This document shows positions 36,480-46,269 of a stretch of DNA of 64,000 bases, one piece after another. The notes below the pieces were generated by a model. It saw only the letters and a program-made list of their open reading frames with translations, did not search any database and had not been told where the DNA came from. This DNA is from Diorhabda sublineata. Its lineage: Eukaryota; Arthropoda; Insecta; Coleoptera; Chrysomelidae. The stretch spans positions 27,588,086-27,652,085 of the forward strand of contig NC_079475.1 in the NCBI RefSeq assembly GCF_026230105.1, read 5' to 3'. The number at the start of each line of letters is the position of its first letter. Position 1 is the stretch's first letter. The translations under genes were made by a program, and so were the position numbers.

Positions 36480-37760
36480 TTTATACAAATAATAACTGAC
36501 ATTTCTACTAACCATACTCGTGAATCTAACAATCTTTTCTATTTAGAGAACTATTGTATAAAATTAAAAAATTTTCAAAAGAGAAGGTTTTAAAACAAAA
36601 TCCAAATTCAATAGACATACCATATGACTTATAACAAAGGTAATGTCACATTTATAATGGAGAAACAGTAATATTTAGATTTATCCAGAGAACTTATCGA
36701 CAATAATAATTTACTTACTAATGATCCAAATCTTACATCAACTAATAATTGTAGTGAATTGATAAAAAAGCTTTGAAAAAACAAATCACATTAAAACTAA
36801 AGAGAAATTATGTAATATTAGAGAAACTTTTGATGACATGGTTTTATCACTGGTTTTGATTCTCTCATGTTTAAAAGTAATATTACTTTTCAGTATTATC
36901 TAAATATATATTTAACAGCTCTTCCATACAAATGAAATAATACAAGTATAAACAGCAACCTAATTGAATAAACTTTGTCAGAATTAATAACATATCTATT
37001 TTTCTCATAATAATACCAACGAACACCAAGCTTTTCAATAACCTCTATAGTAGCAGTTTATGTAATGGATTATATTTTAAACTTGTTATCTGTTCTGCAC
37101 CTAAAACTATTCTTCAATGAAAAGAATATAAATTATTTGAGTGTTTTCTTTCCATATGATTAAGTTGATAATTTACTATTTTACGTGAATAGTATCGATC
37201 ATCATAAACAATAACATTTTAATCAATTGGTTTAGTATACCAATAAGTTCTGGAAGATATATTGATTATCATACTTTCCTTTCCCTCTCCTCTAAACTTT
37301 TCAGAATATTTGAGGAATTTATTATAAAAATAGCCTACAGACAAAAACAGAAAACAATTCAGTCTGTTTCCTCTAAAATCAAAGATAGAACACCAACCAA
37401 TTAATGGACTAACATAGTTTATGAAATGCCTTGTTTAAATTTTGATTAAGAATACATTGTAATATTAGAGACCACTCGTCAATCGAATAACCTCTCACTA
37501 AAGTGACAACAAATTATATCCTGACAGATACTCGATTACCAACAAATTTTTTATGAAGGTCATTCTATGGATTATAAATATCTCAAATTTTAAACAACTG
37601 AAAATAATAACTTGGAACGCCTGTTTTTATAAACAACATATCTTGCTTATTTTTGTACTCCCCAAATATGTCCCTATTCAAAATAGTGAGTTTTAGATCA
37701 AAAATGATAGCTATTGAATATATTTGTTATAAAACTTCACAAATGTGGCCTTTAAGAATA
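36480..37760 (+). pseudogene. Penelope-like element, degraded full-length-like copy
   Basis: Plus-strand traces follow the order of a Penelope ORF. NVTFIMEKQ and NNLLTNDPNL with SELIKKL (36650-36780) match the N-terminal KGNV-VIM-K-DY ... Y--L--DP ... LIKKL block. A largely unreadable palm region follows. NNILINWF-IPISSGRYIDYH, read across small shifts (37200-37270), matches the WYRKPT-SGRYL block. NIVYEMPCLNFD with EYI and TTRQSNNLSL (37413-37500) is the GIY-YIG start (CxxC -> CLNF). EGHSMDYKYLKF and ENNNLERLFL (37556-37632) match the following H-fD-k---iL--E-N--kRL-LE block. Stops occur in every block. Confidence 0.7.
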
Positions 37761-37769
37761 AAATAAGTC

Positions 37770-38300
37770 AGTTATCTATGGTTTAGATAGGAAAGTATTT
37801 GAGAAATCAACATGTCACCAGAATTGACATTTCATAGTTGTAATGTGTATATTTGAAGCTGTAGAATCCAAATGTTAGAAATATATGAGGGGATCTCATT
37901 GAAATTTTAATTAATACCTTATATAGGTAAAATTCGAAAATAGGTTATCAATTACCGAATCAAAGGTACAACAGGAAACTATATGAAATGTCATTTCTAC
38001 TATAGACTATAGGAACTATGGAGTGTAGAGAAGGAGGAACATCTCTTATGGACGGTACGTTTAAAATATGGTCTGAATTCTGTAGGGATAATACATGGCG
38101 CTGATTGTACTATGGGATTGAGATCTGAAGTTAAACACTTACTGTATAAGAAATTATCAAAGTTGTGACTGACGTTTGATTATATTCATGTGAAAAGCTG
38201 TGTAATCCTTAATATCTTATTAGATTTTTATTTTTTATTAAGAACTTGATATATTTCTGTACCTGCTTGCATAAGCTAATTACCAATGATATTTTAACAA
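37770..38300. other. No feature recognised
   Basis: A slightly GC-richer stretch near 38030-38120 gives no recognisable peptide. The rest is AT-rich. Confidence 0.4.
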
Positions 38301-38301
38301 A

Positions 38302-38605
38302 ACTATAATTATTATATTTGTTGCGGATAGAGTTCAATATTTTATTTCTATGAACCAAAATGTTTTATTTTCAATTATTTTATTATTCTTATTGATATTT
38401 TTATATGACTATAACTATTATATTAGTTGCTAATGAAGTTCAATATTTTATTTTTATGAACCGAAATATTTTTTTTATTATTCTATTATTTTTATTGATC
38501 TAATTATATCGCTATAATTATTATATTAGTTACGGATAAAATTCAATATTTTATTTTAATCAACCAAAATGTTTTTTTTTATACTATTTCATTATTGTTA
38601 CATGA
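38302..38605. repeat. Tandem repeat, period about 105 bp, nearly 3 copies
   Basis: Units start at 38302, 38408 and 38511 with (a)ctataattattatatttg. Each contains gttcaatattttatttctat-like and accaaaatgttttattt-like blocks in the same order. Unit lengths are 106, 103 and about 95 bp (last partial). Units differ at scattered positions. No coding potential is seen. Confidence 0.85.
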
Positions 38606-38609
38606 TTCT

Positions 38610-39895
38610 ACTTTTTTTCATATTAGAATATATGTATTATCTAAACCAAATAAATAGCTAAATAATAAAGTTAATTTAACGAGATTCTGCTTTGTTAATC
38701 GTTTCATTATTTTAATACCACTAATTTCATTATCACGGTGCATTATTTAAAGCATTACTATACAGTTATTTTCAAATCAGCGCGTAAAATTCAAGCGAAT
38801 ACCCTCTATAATCAGCGCCACCTATTTACCCATCAAACATCAGCTCACATTTTTTAACCCAGACACGTTCCTCTCCATAATAGGAACAAATATTAAGATA
38901 AGAGTGTTTGGTAGATGAATTCTGGTTTAGTCCCATGTATTTTATACAACGATATTTTCCAAGATTTAAGAGCAATATCCCGTTATTTTTCATTTAAAAA
39001 ATAGATAGTAACAGCTTTTCAAACACGTTTTGAGTAAAATTTCAAGAACCATATGGACCCAATGATAAAACTAATTGCGAGATAAAATTTCTGTTTTACG
39101 AATAAGAAAATAGTAAGTCAAACGATACCCTCTAGAAGTTTTTTAAAATAAAGCAGTAATATATGTATAAAAAATATTCAAACTTTTACCAGTGTTCGAA
39201 AACAATAACTCAAGATAATGTAGATAGGTCTTAACAAAAGAATTTATTGTTTTCCGTTATCAGTTAAAATAAAAGTCACGTAGTATATTGAATACTGTAC
39301 AGTTATATAAGCAATAATGTCAAGGAGAAACTACAATTACAATTTCGTGCAGATTTCCTAACCTAACCAAAATCGGTATATCTCCTTACTCATCTCTTAA
39401 ATATAAATAATAGACTCGTACTATATATTAATTTTAAAGTAGTTATCGGAACGCTTGATTGACAGGGCTTCAAAAGAAGAAAGTAGGTACAATTTATTTC
39501 AAGAACATTTGGATGATCTGTGATATCATACCAAGTATATATGATACAAAGAAGCATATGTATATATCAATCTCCCTTGACACGTCATATCAATGTTTCA
39601 GACAGCTTCAGTAAGAAAATAATTAAAATCTCTTTAAAAAGAAATATATTATTCCAATATAGTTTATTATTCATTTGAACAGTTAAGAGTCGAATCATTC
39701 ACAAACGCGAAGTTATCCAGCGGCGGATATAGATAATTATGTTCATTACAATCACATATGAAATAATTCAAAATGTAAATGTATACAAAAATAATATTTG
39801 TATACATTGATTCTCAAATCACTATATCAAAAACGAATTAAACAGCTATACATTCGACATCTTATAACTTTCTACTGATGGACCTTTTTATATGT
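38610..39895. other. AT-rich DNA without a recognisable feature
   Basis: Only short frames and no repeat structure was noticed. Confidence 0.45.
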
Positions 39896-39899
39896 TTTT

Positions 39900-40345
39900 C
39901 TTAACAAATCTTGATTTTAGATGCCTAACAGAAAATAAAATTGAAAATTTGTTTCGATGACAAAAAAAATTTTCCTTAGCTGTTACATTTCAAAAATATT
40001 ATGTAGCAGTGATCAATCGAATTATTCATAGCTGTATTAAAATTTATAAAATAGAAATATGAATTTTACTCAAATTAGTTAGGTCTTTTTATCATTGTAC
40101 TTTGTACCCTTGTACCTTTATACTACTTTATGTTTTCTTCGATATTTTTAAAATTTTGATGATAAACCATACTTATTTTAGAACAATTTGAGTGAAAATA
40201 TAATTCAATTTTATAACTTTTTAAAAAACTACAATTAAATCAATTGATACTTGCTACATATTTTTGAAATGTAACAACTAAGTAAAAATTTTCCGTCTTA
40301 AAAACAGATTTCTATTTAAATTTTGAAACTAGTTTTGTATCAAAT
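39900..40345. repeat. Penelope inverted arms without coding body
   Basis: Left arm 39925-40085 and right arm 40178-40340 are diverged inverted copies: agctgttacatttcaaaaat versus the complement of atttttgaaatgtaacaact, and attttactcaaattagtta versus its diverged complement. The sequence resembles the arms of the element at 22.9-23.97 kb. The spacer is only about 90 bp and has no Penelope coding sequence. cttgattttag (39909) marks a tail next to the left arm. Confidence 0.55.
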
Positions 40346-40349
40346 ATAT

Positions 40350-40985
40350 TGAATTATGAAGATTTATAAAGAGAGCCTATCTCCTTCACTATAATGATTG
40401 TAAAAGTATCAAAAAAAAATTTATCCAAATAATAATGTCATATAACTATTTATATATTAATACATCAAAGTGTAAACTAAAGATTTCATGAGTAGAAAGC
40501 GTAATTATTGGTTACATAATTGAATGTTCTATATGATAAACTATGATATACAAATAAAAATAGGAAAAATATTTGTCTTTTGACTTATATAATTGAAACT
40601 ACATAAATACGGATCGACTTTCAATTTTTAAAAACACGATACATTTTTTATTACATGAAAATTTTGTAGAGGAGATGAAAAAACATGGCCGCTAATGTAT
40701 TTTAATGTAATAAAAGTTCTAGTTTTTACGAAATTCCATCGTTTACAGAAGCTCACTTGAAGCTTTATTCATTATTTCACATATACATAACTGGCTGCAA
40801 AACGCGTTGTTCTTCCAAAAAAGATATTATACTTCGAATTTTCATTAATTTCGTTAGACTCTATGTTGAGAGACACAATAAATTAGGAACCTAATAAAGA
40901 CAATCGCAATTCAAATCAATGAAAAATACCTCATTGATTAAATAAGAGGGTTGCTACTTAAGTTTTGAGATTCACATATGAAATT
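40350..40985. other. AT-rich DNA without a recognisable feature
   Basis: No motif recognised on either strand. Confidence 0.45.
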
Positions 40986-40989
40986 ATAA

Positions 40990-41520
40990 TTGAATATAGC
41001 TTTGTTATTTTTCAAAATATTTTCCATTAAAATCAATACATTTTTTCAAGCGTTTGAACCAGATATCGAGTTATTTTTCCCATTCCGATTGAGGTACCTC
41101 CAAAACATGTGATACTTCTTAATTTTATTTTTGATTTGGAAAAATGAAAAGGACTCTACGAGGAATAAATCATCAATCCTATGCTTTGACTTTTTAAAAA
41201 CGTTTTTGTTTGAACTGATCGGTGAGAGCTCGCATTGTCGTGATAAGGAATTATTCATCCTTTGCGAATTGTTTCCCTGATAGTTTGAAACACTTCTGTC
41301 GAACAAATGCTGCTATACCATTCAGAATTGTCCGCTCTAAGTTGCTCCAATGGAACGATATCGACATCCAGTTATTCTGGAATAAAAGGCGACCATTTGC
41401 TTCAAAGTGCTTCGTACGCGAACAACTTTTACTGGATTTGGCCCATACAGTCGATTGTCGCTTAAATTCGAGTACATATGATTGATCTATGATTATTGAA
41501 TTACATCTCCTCTGAAAAGC
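40990..41520 (-). pseudogene. SETMAR-like mariner transposase, C-terminal half
   Basis: On the minus strand the pieces run in family order. KVVRVRSTLKQMVACFF-like residues (about 41430-41375) are followed by a CFKLSGK / VFQTIRE-like piece and IIPYHDNASSHRS (about 41250-41215). This last piece holds the second catalytic Asp of the HHDNA block, still intact. KSKHRIDDLFL follows (about 41190-41150), the degraded NIELMDHPPYSPDLAP-NDFF block with the third Asp region destroyed. Then come SFFQIKNKIK, GTSIGMGK and LDIWFKRLKKCIDFNGKYFE (about 41075-41010), the C-terminal W-KR-QKCIDL-GEYFEK signature. Frameshifts separate most pieces. The N-terminal half with the DNA-binding domain is missing. Confidence 0.75.
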
Positions 41521-41666
41521 GTAATGTCAATTGACGTTTTTATCGATATTAACATCCCCAATAGCTCGCAGTTGCAAGGAGTGGTTTGTAACAACTGACT
41601 TGTGTCGACATTACTACGTCTCATCATAATGATTCAATAACTCTTGTTCGTGGTTGAGACCCGAAC

Positions 41667-41835
41667 TGATGAAAACGTCAAAAAACGTCGCTACTTGGTT
41701 CATGTAGTTAAACATTCCCCAGCGGTTTCTTATTGAGAATGTGGCAATGAAACACCAAAGCGGACTAACTTTAATATATTTTCCGAGCTTTCGAATACTT
41801 ATGTAGTTATCGTCTGGGAAATAAGATAACAGCTC
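41667..41835. repeat. Recombinant repeat, B-core-A arrangement
   Basis: The left flank and arm (41667-41750; gcggtttcttattgagaatg) match 30188-30268. The 39-bp core (41753-41791) is the exact reverse complement, except one base, of the core at 30273-30311. The right side (cgaatacttatgta...tctgggaaataa) matches the inner arm of the fold-back at 22.1 kb rather than the 30-kb locus. Confidence 0.75.
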
Positions 41836-41839
41836 ATAA

Positions 41840-42995
41840 TAAAGCTGGGAAAGATATCGCTACAATTCATATATATTCTCCTAAACAAAATATGATATTA
41901 ACACTGACAATTTGATATCTGTAAAAAACAACAAAAATGTGAAAAACTTTTAAAACAAATTTGAGAAATGTATTAGTGTTATTATGTGAAGATGAAACAT
42001 GAAGATATTACTAATCCTCATATAAATAAATGTGAATGGAAAAATAGGAGAAGGAATAAATATATTCACATGTGACATGGTGAATTCATGTTTGAGAGAA
42101 TGGTGGATAACGGTAAAAAATATCGCATGTTGTACCAATATATAAAACAATGAATCAAATGAATCACAAGCCACGTAGAAATATAAGCAATTAAAATTCT
42201 GTGAGTTATGATACATTAAAAAAATTTAAATGATAAATGGACGATCCACTTGACTTGAACTTCAGCAAGCTGGTCACTCATTTATGCAAACCATTCCGAA
42301 GAATCCCTGTTTCAGATAATTCTTTCCCATAAAAAAAATGGCATTTTTGAAATTGATAATAATATAATGCATAACTATAGATAACTTTAAATTTTCCAAA
42401 ACTCTGTTATTGTTGATGTTAATTCTTCTACAAATAATTCAATTAAAAGGCCTGAATATCTCCACTAGATAAAAACCAAGTAACGGAATGGGGATACAAG
42501 GCTCATTCGATTCAACCACATTCTAACAAATATTTTCACGTAAAATTTCTTTCAACGTGTGAAGCATGAAATGAAAAACGAACTCTATAATTTTTTAAGC
42601 CCTTGATTCGACTAGATTCTATGATCCATTGATCTGTTCCAGCTTCTAGTGAAATTTTCAATCTACGATAGATTTAACTGGTGTCACAAGTATTCAATTA
42701 GGTTGAATATGAAATAGTATGAGCGTAGTTGGAATGATGTAAATCTCGCAACGTTTGTCATTATGTCACACATATACTCTTTTCAATATTAAATATGTCT
42801 CTATAAGATTTTTTGTAGCTTACGTCAAAATAGATGTTACGACTCAACTAATATTCTTGAATTAGTTTTTCTTTATTTGCGCTAGGTGTTTTATTAACTT
42901 ATCTGTTATTATATACGTTGTACTCCATAATTATACCCTGATAACAGCCTAAACTTGAATCTTTAATTCTTTACTAATAACAACAACCAAATCTT
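41840..42995. other. AT-rich DNA; short Penelope-tail trace
   Basis: aaatatgatattaacactga (41888-41907) is the inverted start of the Penelope tail. Nothing else was recognised. Confidence 0.4.
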
Positions 42996-42999
42996 TCCA

Positions 43000-43830
43000 T
43001 TCAATATCATGCGTCATGGAATTAAGATCTTTTTCTTCCTTCTAACACCTATTCCTTCTCCAATATATTTCCTTATCCTTGCTCTAGATTGCCATTCTAC
43101 CTCTTCTGTGGTCGACATCTACTCTGTGTTCCAATTGGACATTTATTCCATACTATTTTTACCACTCTGTCATTCGACTCTATTCGACTCATATGATAGT
43201 TCGTTCCATTGTTCTTTATACTGTGATATACTTTCGTTAATGTTATATACGTCACGTAAACATCTGATGTTTTCGTCGCTGTGGTTTTCCCGATATCCAC
43301 TTGAGTATTTTTATTTCTGTATGTCTCTAAGAGTTGTTTTTTTTTTAATCGTTTTGGTCATTTTCTGTACAGATCATTATAGGTCTGATTATCGCTTTGT
43401 AAATTCATACCTACGTTTTTTGTCTAAGGTATTTGTTTCGCCAAACTACATTCTGAAAACATCTCGCGACCTTATTCATTCTAGCTACTATTCTCTTACC
43501 TCGTCCTCTTCGTCTCCATAATTGGTCATGTCAATTCCAAGGTACTTGTATTTCATTCTCTGTTGTATTATTTGACTTCCTAGCTCTAATTTGCATCTAA
43601 TAGGCTCTTTCGATGTTTTTATGCATATCGTTTTTTCAGTCGAGATAGTCATATTGCTTTCCTGTGAGATTAAGGATTTAGCGTCATCGGCATATTACAT
43701 TTCTTCCATTATAATGTTAAATAATATGGGACTAAGGGAATTTTCTTGTCTGCTACCGCTGTTGACTGGTATGGGTTTTGTTTCTTTACTATAAATGCAA
43801 GCCTGAACTTGATTTCAATCCATTCCATTC
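43000..43830 (-). pseudogene. RTE-type retrotransposon, RT palm to C-terminus
   Basis: Reading the minus strand from 43810: TKPIPVNSGSRQENSLSPIL and FNIIMEEM (the RQGDSLSP-LFNI block), then, after losing about 30-40 residues, YADDAKSLIS (catalytic YADD intact, about 43697-43668). KTSKEPIRCKLELGSQIIQQ and KYKYLGIDMTNYGDEEDEVR (about 43625-43500) follow, then WRNK-like and ENIRR-like traces. A final open frame (43300-43097) reads VYHSIKNNGTNYHMSRIESN, DRVVKIVWNKCPIGTQS and RCRPQKR. This is the C-terminal block of these elements (EWNEHI-RM---R--KI-RDKSPIGRRS-GRPRKR). Stops and frameshifts break it at least four times. Confidence 0.8.
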
Positions 43831-43834
43831 CATT

Positions 43835-44785
43835 CCATTCTGATCGATTTCCATTATACTATACTAATTATAATTTACACCACATTCTTAAGGTGAGTGG
43901 CCATATTATTGCATATCTTCTATTGATCTTGCTATATTCAAACCCCATGAAAGAGGAATTTCTTTAAACTTATATTTCCACATTGGATATTAGTGTATCG
44001 TTAATCGATATTTTGTAATAGAATAGGAATAAATCACGGAATAACGACTATAAGAAAAGGTGTATTCGAAACAAATGTACCGTAATAGTCTGATACTGGT
44101 GTTATTGTTTTGGAAAAACATTTTCTTCTATTCTTATTATATAATTATATGATTATTTTATGACTAGCTTGTACTAACCTGTTCCGGATTACCAAATACA
44201 TATTCATATATTGTTACGACGAAATACCTTTGAATGAAATATGCAAAACGTCTCTCGATATTGAATATTTTCAAGATTAGCTTTTTAGCAGCTTACGACT
44301 CATGAGTTCAATTCAAATCAAAGAAAAGTGGTACACCAATGGTTAAATTGGATTAAGAATTCTCTATAAAGATAATTTATGACAGTCGAGACTGTGTTGC
44401 GTAACGTTGGTTGAATTTACTGTTAGAAGTTGAATGAATCGGTTAAAGATATATGCAATATTTTATTACATTCATGTACAAATAACTGACCACATGTCCT
44501 TTTTTATTTCTTCAAATTTCTCATAAATTTCATGTTTATTGAATATCTATCTATTGATTTCTTATTATTGTCCTATGTTTAGCACTGATCTAGAACAATA
44601 AACTATAAGGATTTGGTAACAGATCTTCTTCGAACAAAAAAGTTGGTGCTTTGATAGAATTGAATTTTATTTATACATAAGCTCACTAGAAAATTCATAT
44701 CAGAGTTTATATTAGATAAGATGATTTAGTAACGTCATGAACCAGTTATATTTGTTTCATAACTGCTATATACAAAGATAAGAAT
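43835..44785. other. Interval between two RTE remnants, nothing recognised
   Basis: A short (CATTC)n-like run (ccattccattccattc) lies near 43820-43836. The rest is AT-rich with no motif. Confidence 0.45.
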
Positions 44786-45174
44786 GATTTACCCAAACAA
44801 TCTATTCCTTCATGTCTTAGGCCATCTTTTATCTTGAAGCTTTGAGACTCTGAGTTATCTTTAGTGACGTAGGCTCTATTGTTGGCAAATAGACTTTTGA
44901 TTCTGTTTATCAGTCTTTTGGTTACATGTCTCTGTTTTTCACCCTGTTAAAAGCTTCTTAAAAATCTAGGAACTCAACATATACTTGTTTTATTCTGTTT
45001 TTCTCTATCAATTGATTAATTGGGAATAGATGATCGAGGTTCTTTTTTAATCTCACTTTGGGCTTTGTCTAGTTGATCCTCAACTAATGTCCTAGGCTTT
45101 TTCTCTAGTATTTCCTCGTATACTTTATACCTATAATCTGAATATATACCTGAATATTATCAATATTAATGTCC

Positions 45175-45264
45175 CGAGTGCATGTCAAATTGTCGATAAT
45201 TTAATTTTCTCGAGTGCGCATTCGCGCACTCGAGGAAATTATGAGACAATTTGACATGCACGAG
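45175..45264. repeat. Long hairpin, arms of about 40 bp
   Basis: gcatgtcaaattgtc (45180-45194) pairs perfectly with gacaatttgacatgc (45245-45259), and cgagtgcg pairs with cgcactcg around a 6-base loop. It sits at the edge of the insertion that splits the RTE remnant. Confidence 0.9.
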
Positions 45265-45278
45265 AGGGCATTTTGGCA

Positions 45279-45584
45279 GACTATTTCCTGAGAAAAATTT
45301 AATCTAAAATAAACTTAATTCTGTGTTTAAGTAACAATAAGAAGTGGTGGAAGCAGCATAGAAACACCATCGTCGGCCTCCAGTAAAGTTGTATATTCTA
45401 ATTGCATTTTCAATAATTGTTCCTTTTCTTAAAATATAAAATTAAAACCAAATGATGTTTATTAATCCTAGACGAAAATTTGGCACTATTATTTGCAGTA
45501 TTATCGCTGAAATTTGATCGTTGCTAGGTAAACATAAAATATTACAGCTTTTTGGTTGGCTTAAATTTTTCGAAGGAAATAGTC
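45279..45584. mobile_element. Small inverted-repeat element (MITE-like) inside the RTE
   Basis: Ends of about 29 bp are inverted copies: gactatttcctgagaaaaat at the left and, reading inward from the right, gactatttccttcgaaaaat. About 24 of 29 positions match. The interior, about 250 bp, has no coding frame. It interrupts the minus-strand RTE between its linker and palm domain. No target duplication could be fixed. Confidence 0.55.
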
Positions 45585-46269
45585 AGTAGCATATATTTGT
45601 CGTATTTACCTAGATTTATTATTATATCAGATGATATTGTGTCATGTCCGCCGATTACCCTGTTTTTACCTTTTTAATGCTTTCGTCGATATCCTTCTCT
45701 GTTATTGATTCCCGTCTATCATTATGATACATTTATTCATCTCCTTTTCCTCTATCTTCCTGAATGTAAGTTAATTGTTCAGTAGTAATTAGAAGTCTTT
45801 CCACTGTTGCACAATTTCCTCTCCACCTCTTATTATTTAGTTGTTTTTTCCTTCACTTCTATTATTTACTATTGTTTTTGTCCTCGGATTCTTTTTTGCT
45901 TTATAAAATAGATTTACATTACCTCTGCCTATTTCTAATTCCTTATTTTCATCATTTACTTCTTGTTTGCCCTGATTTTTCGTTTTTTTTATCATTAAGG
46001 GGTGACTGGTATTTTTCATTCATTTGAAATTCCATTTTCATTACCTCTATTTTTCAAAACGGAATCTAATATAACTTCTAACCAAATGGGTTTACGTCAC
46101 TATTTCCTTACATCCATTTAGCTACACTCCCATTGAGGTTTCCTAGTATGATTATTTCAATTTATGTCTTCGACTATTTCCCTTAATTTTTCTAAGAATT
46201 TTTCCTTCTCTGTTTTATTTTTTTCCAACGTAATTTTATTCATATGTAACCACTATTATTATTAATCTA

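Larger units (their letters stand above)
44790..46260 (-). pseudogene. RTE-type retrotransposon, endonuclease end to RT, interrupted
   Basis: Reading the minus strand from 46250: TEKEKFLEKLREIVED (the end of the endonuclease's --KE-FWE-L-EIIED block), a long degraded linker, and ITEKDIDESIKKVKTG-like residues (about 45710-45660; V--AI-KLKNGKAPG block). The gene is then interrupted by a small inverted-repeat element (45175-45600). It resumes at YRYKVYEEILEKKPRTLVED and LDKAQSEIKKEP (about 45140-45040). A QVYVEFLDF-EAFNRVK-like piece follows (about 44990-44940; catalytic DF-KAFD damaged). The last readable part is INRIKSLFANNRAYVTKDNS and SQSFKIKDGLRHEG (about 44920-44820). The YADD half is absent here. 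About 40 codons are missing at the interruption. Confidence 0.75.

Noticed and set aside
38302..38605. CRISPR-like array
   Set aside because: The repeats are head-to-tail copies of about 105 bp with no unique spacers, in an evidently eukaryotic genome.
43009..43521. 170-codon plus-strand open frame, the longest in the window
   Set aside because: It is the antisense of the RTE C-terminal region, whose minus-strand peptides are clearly recognisable.
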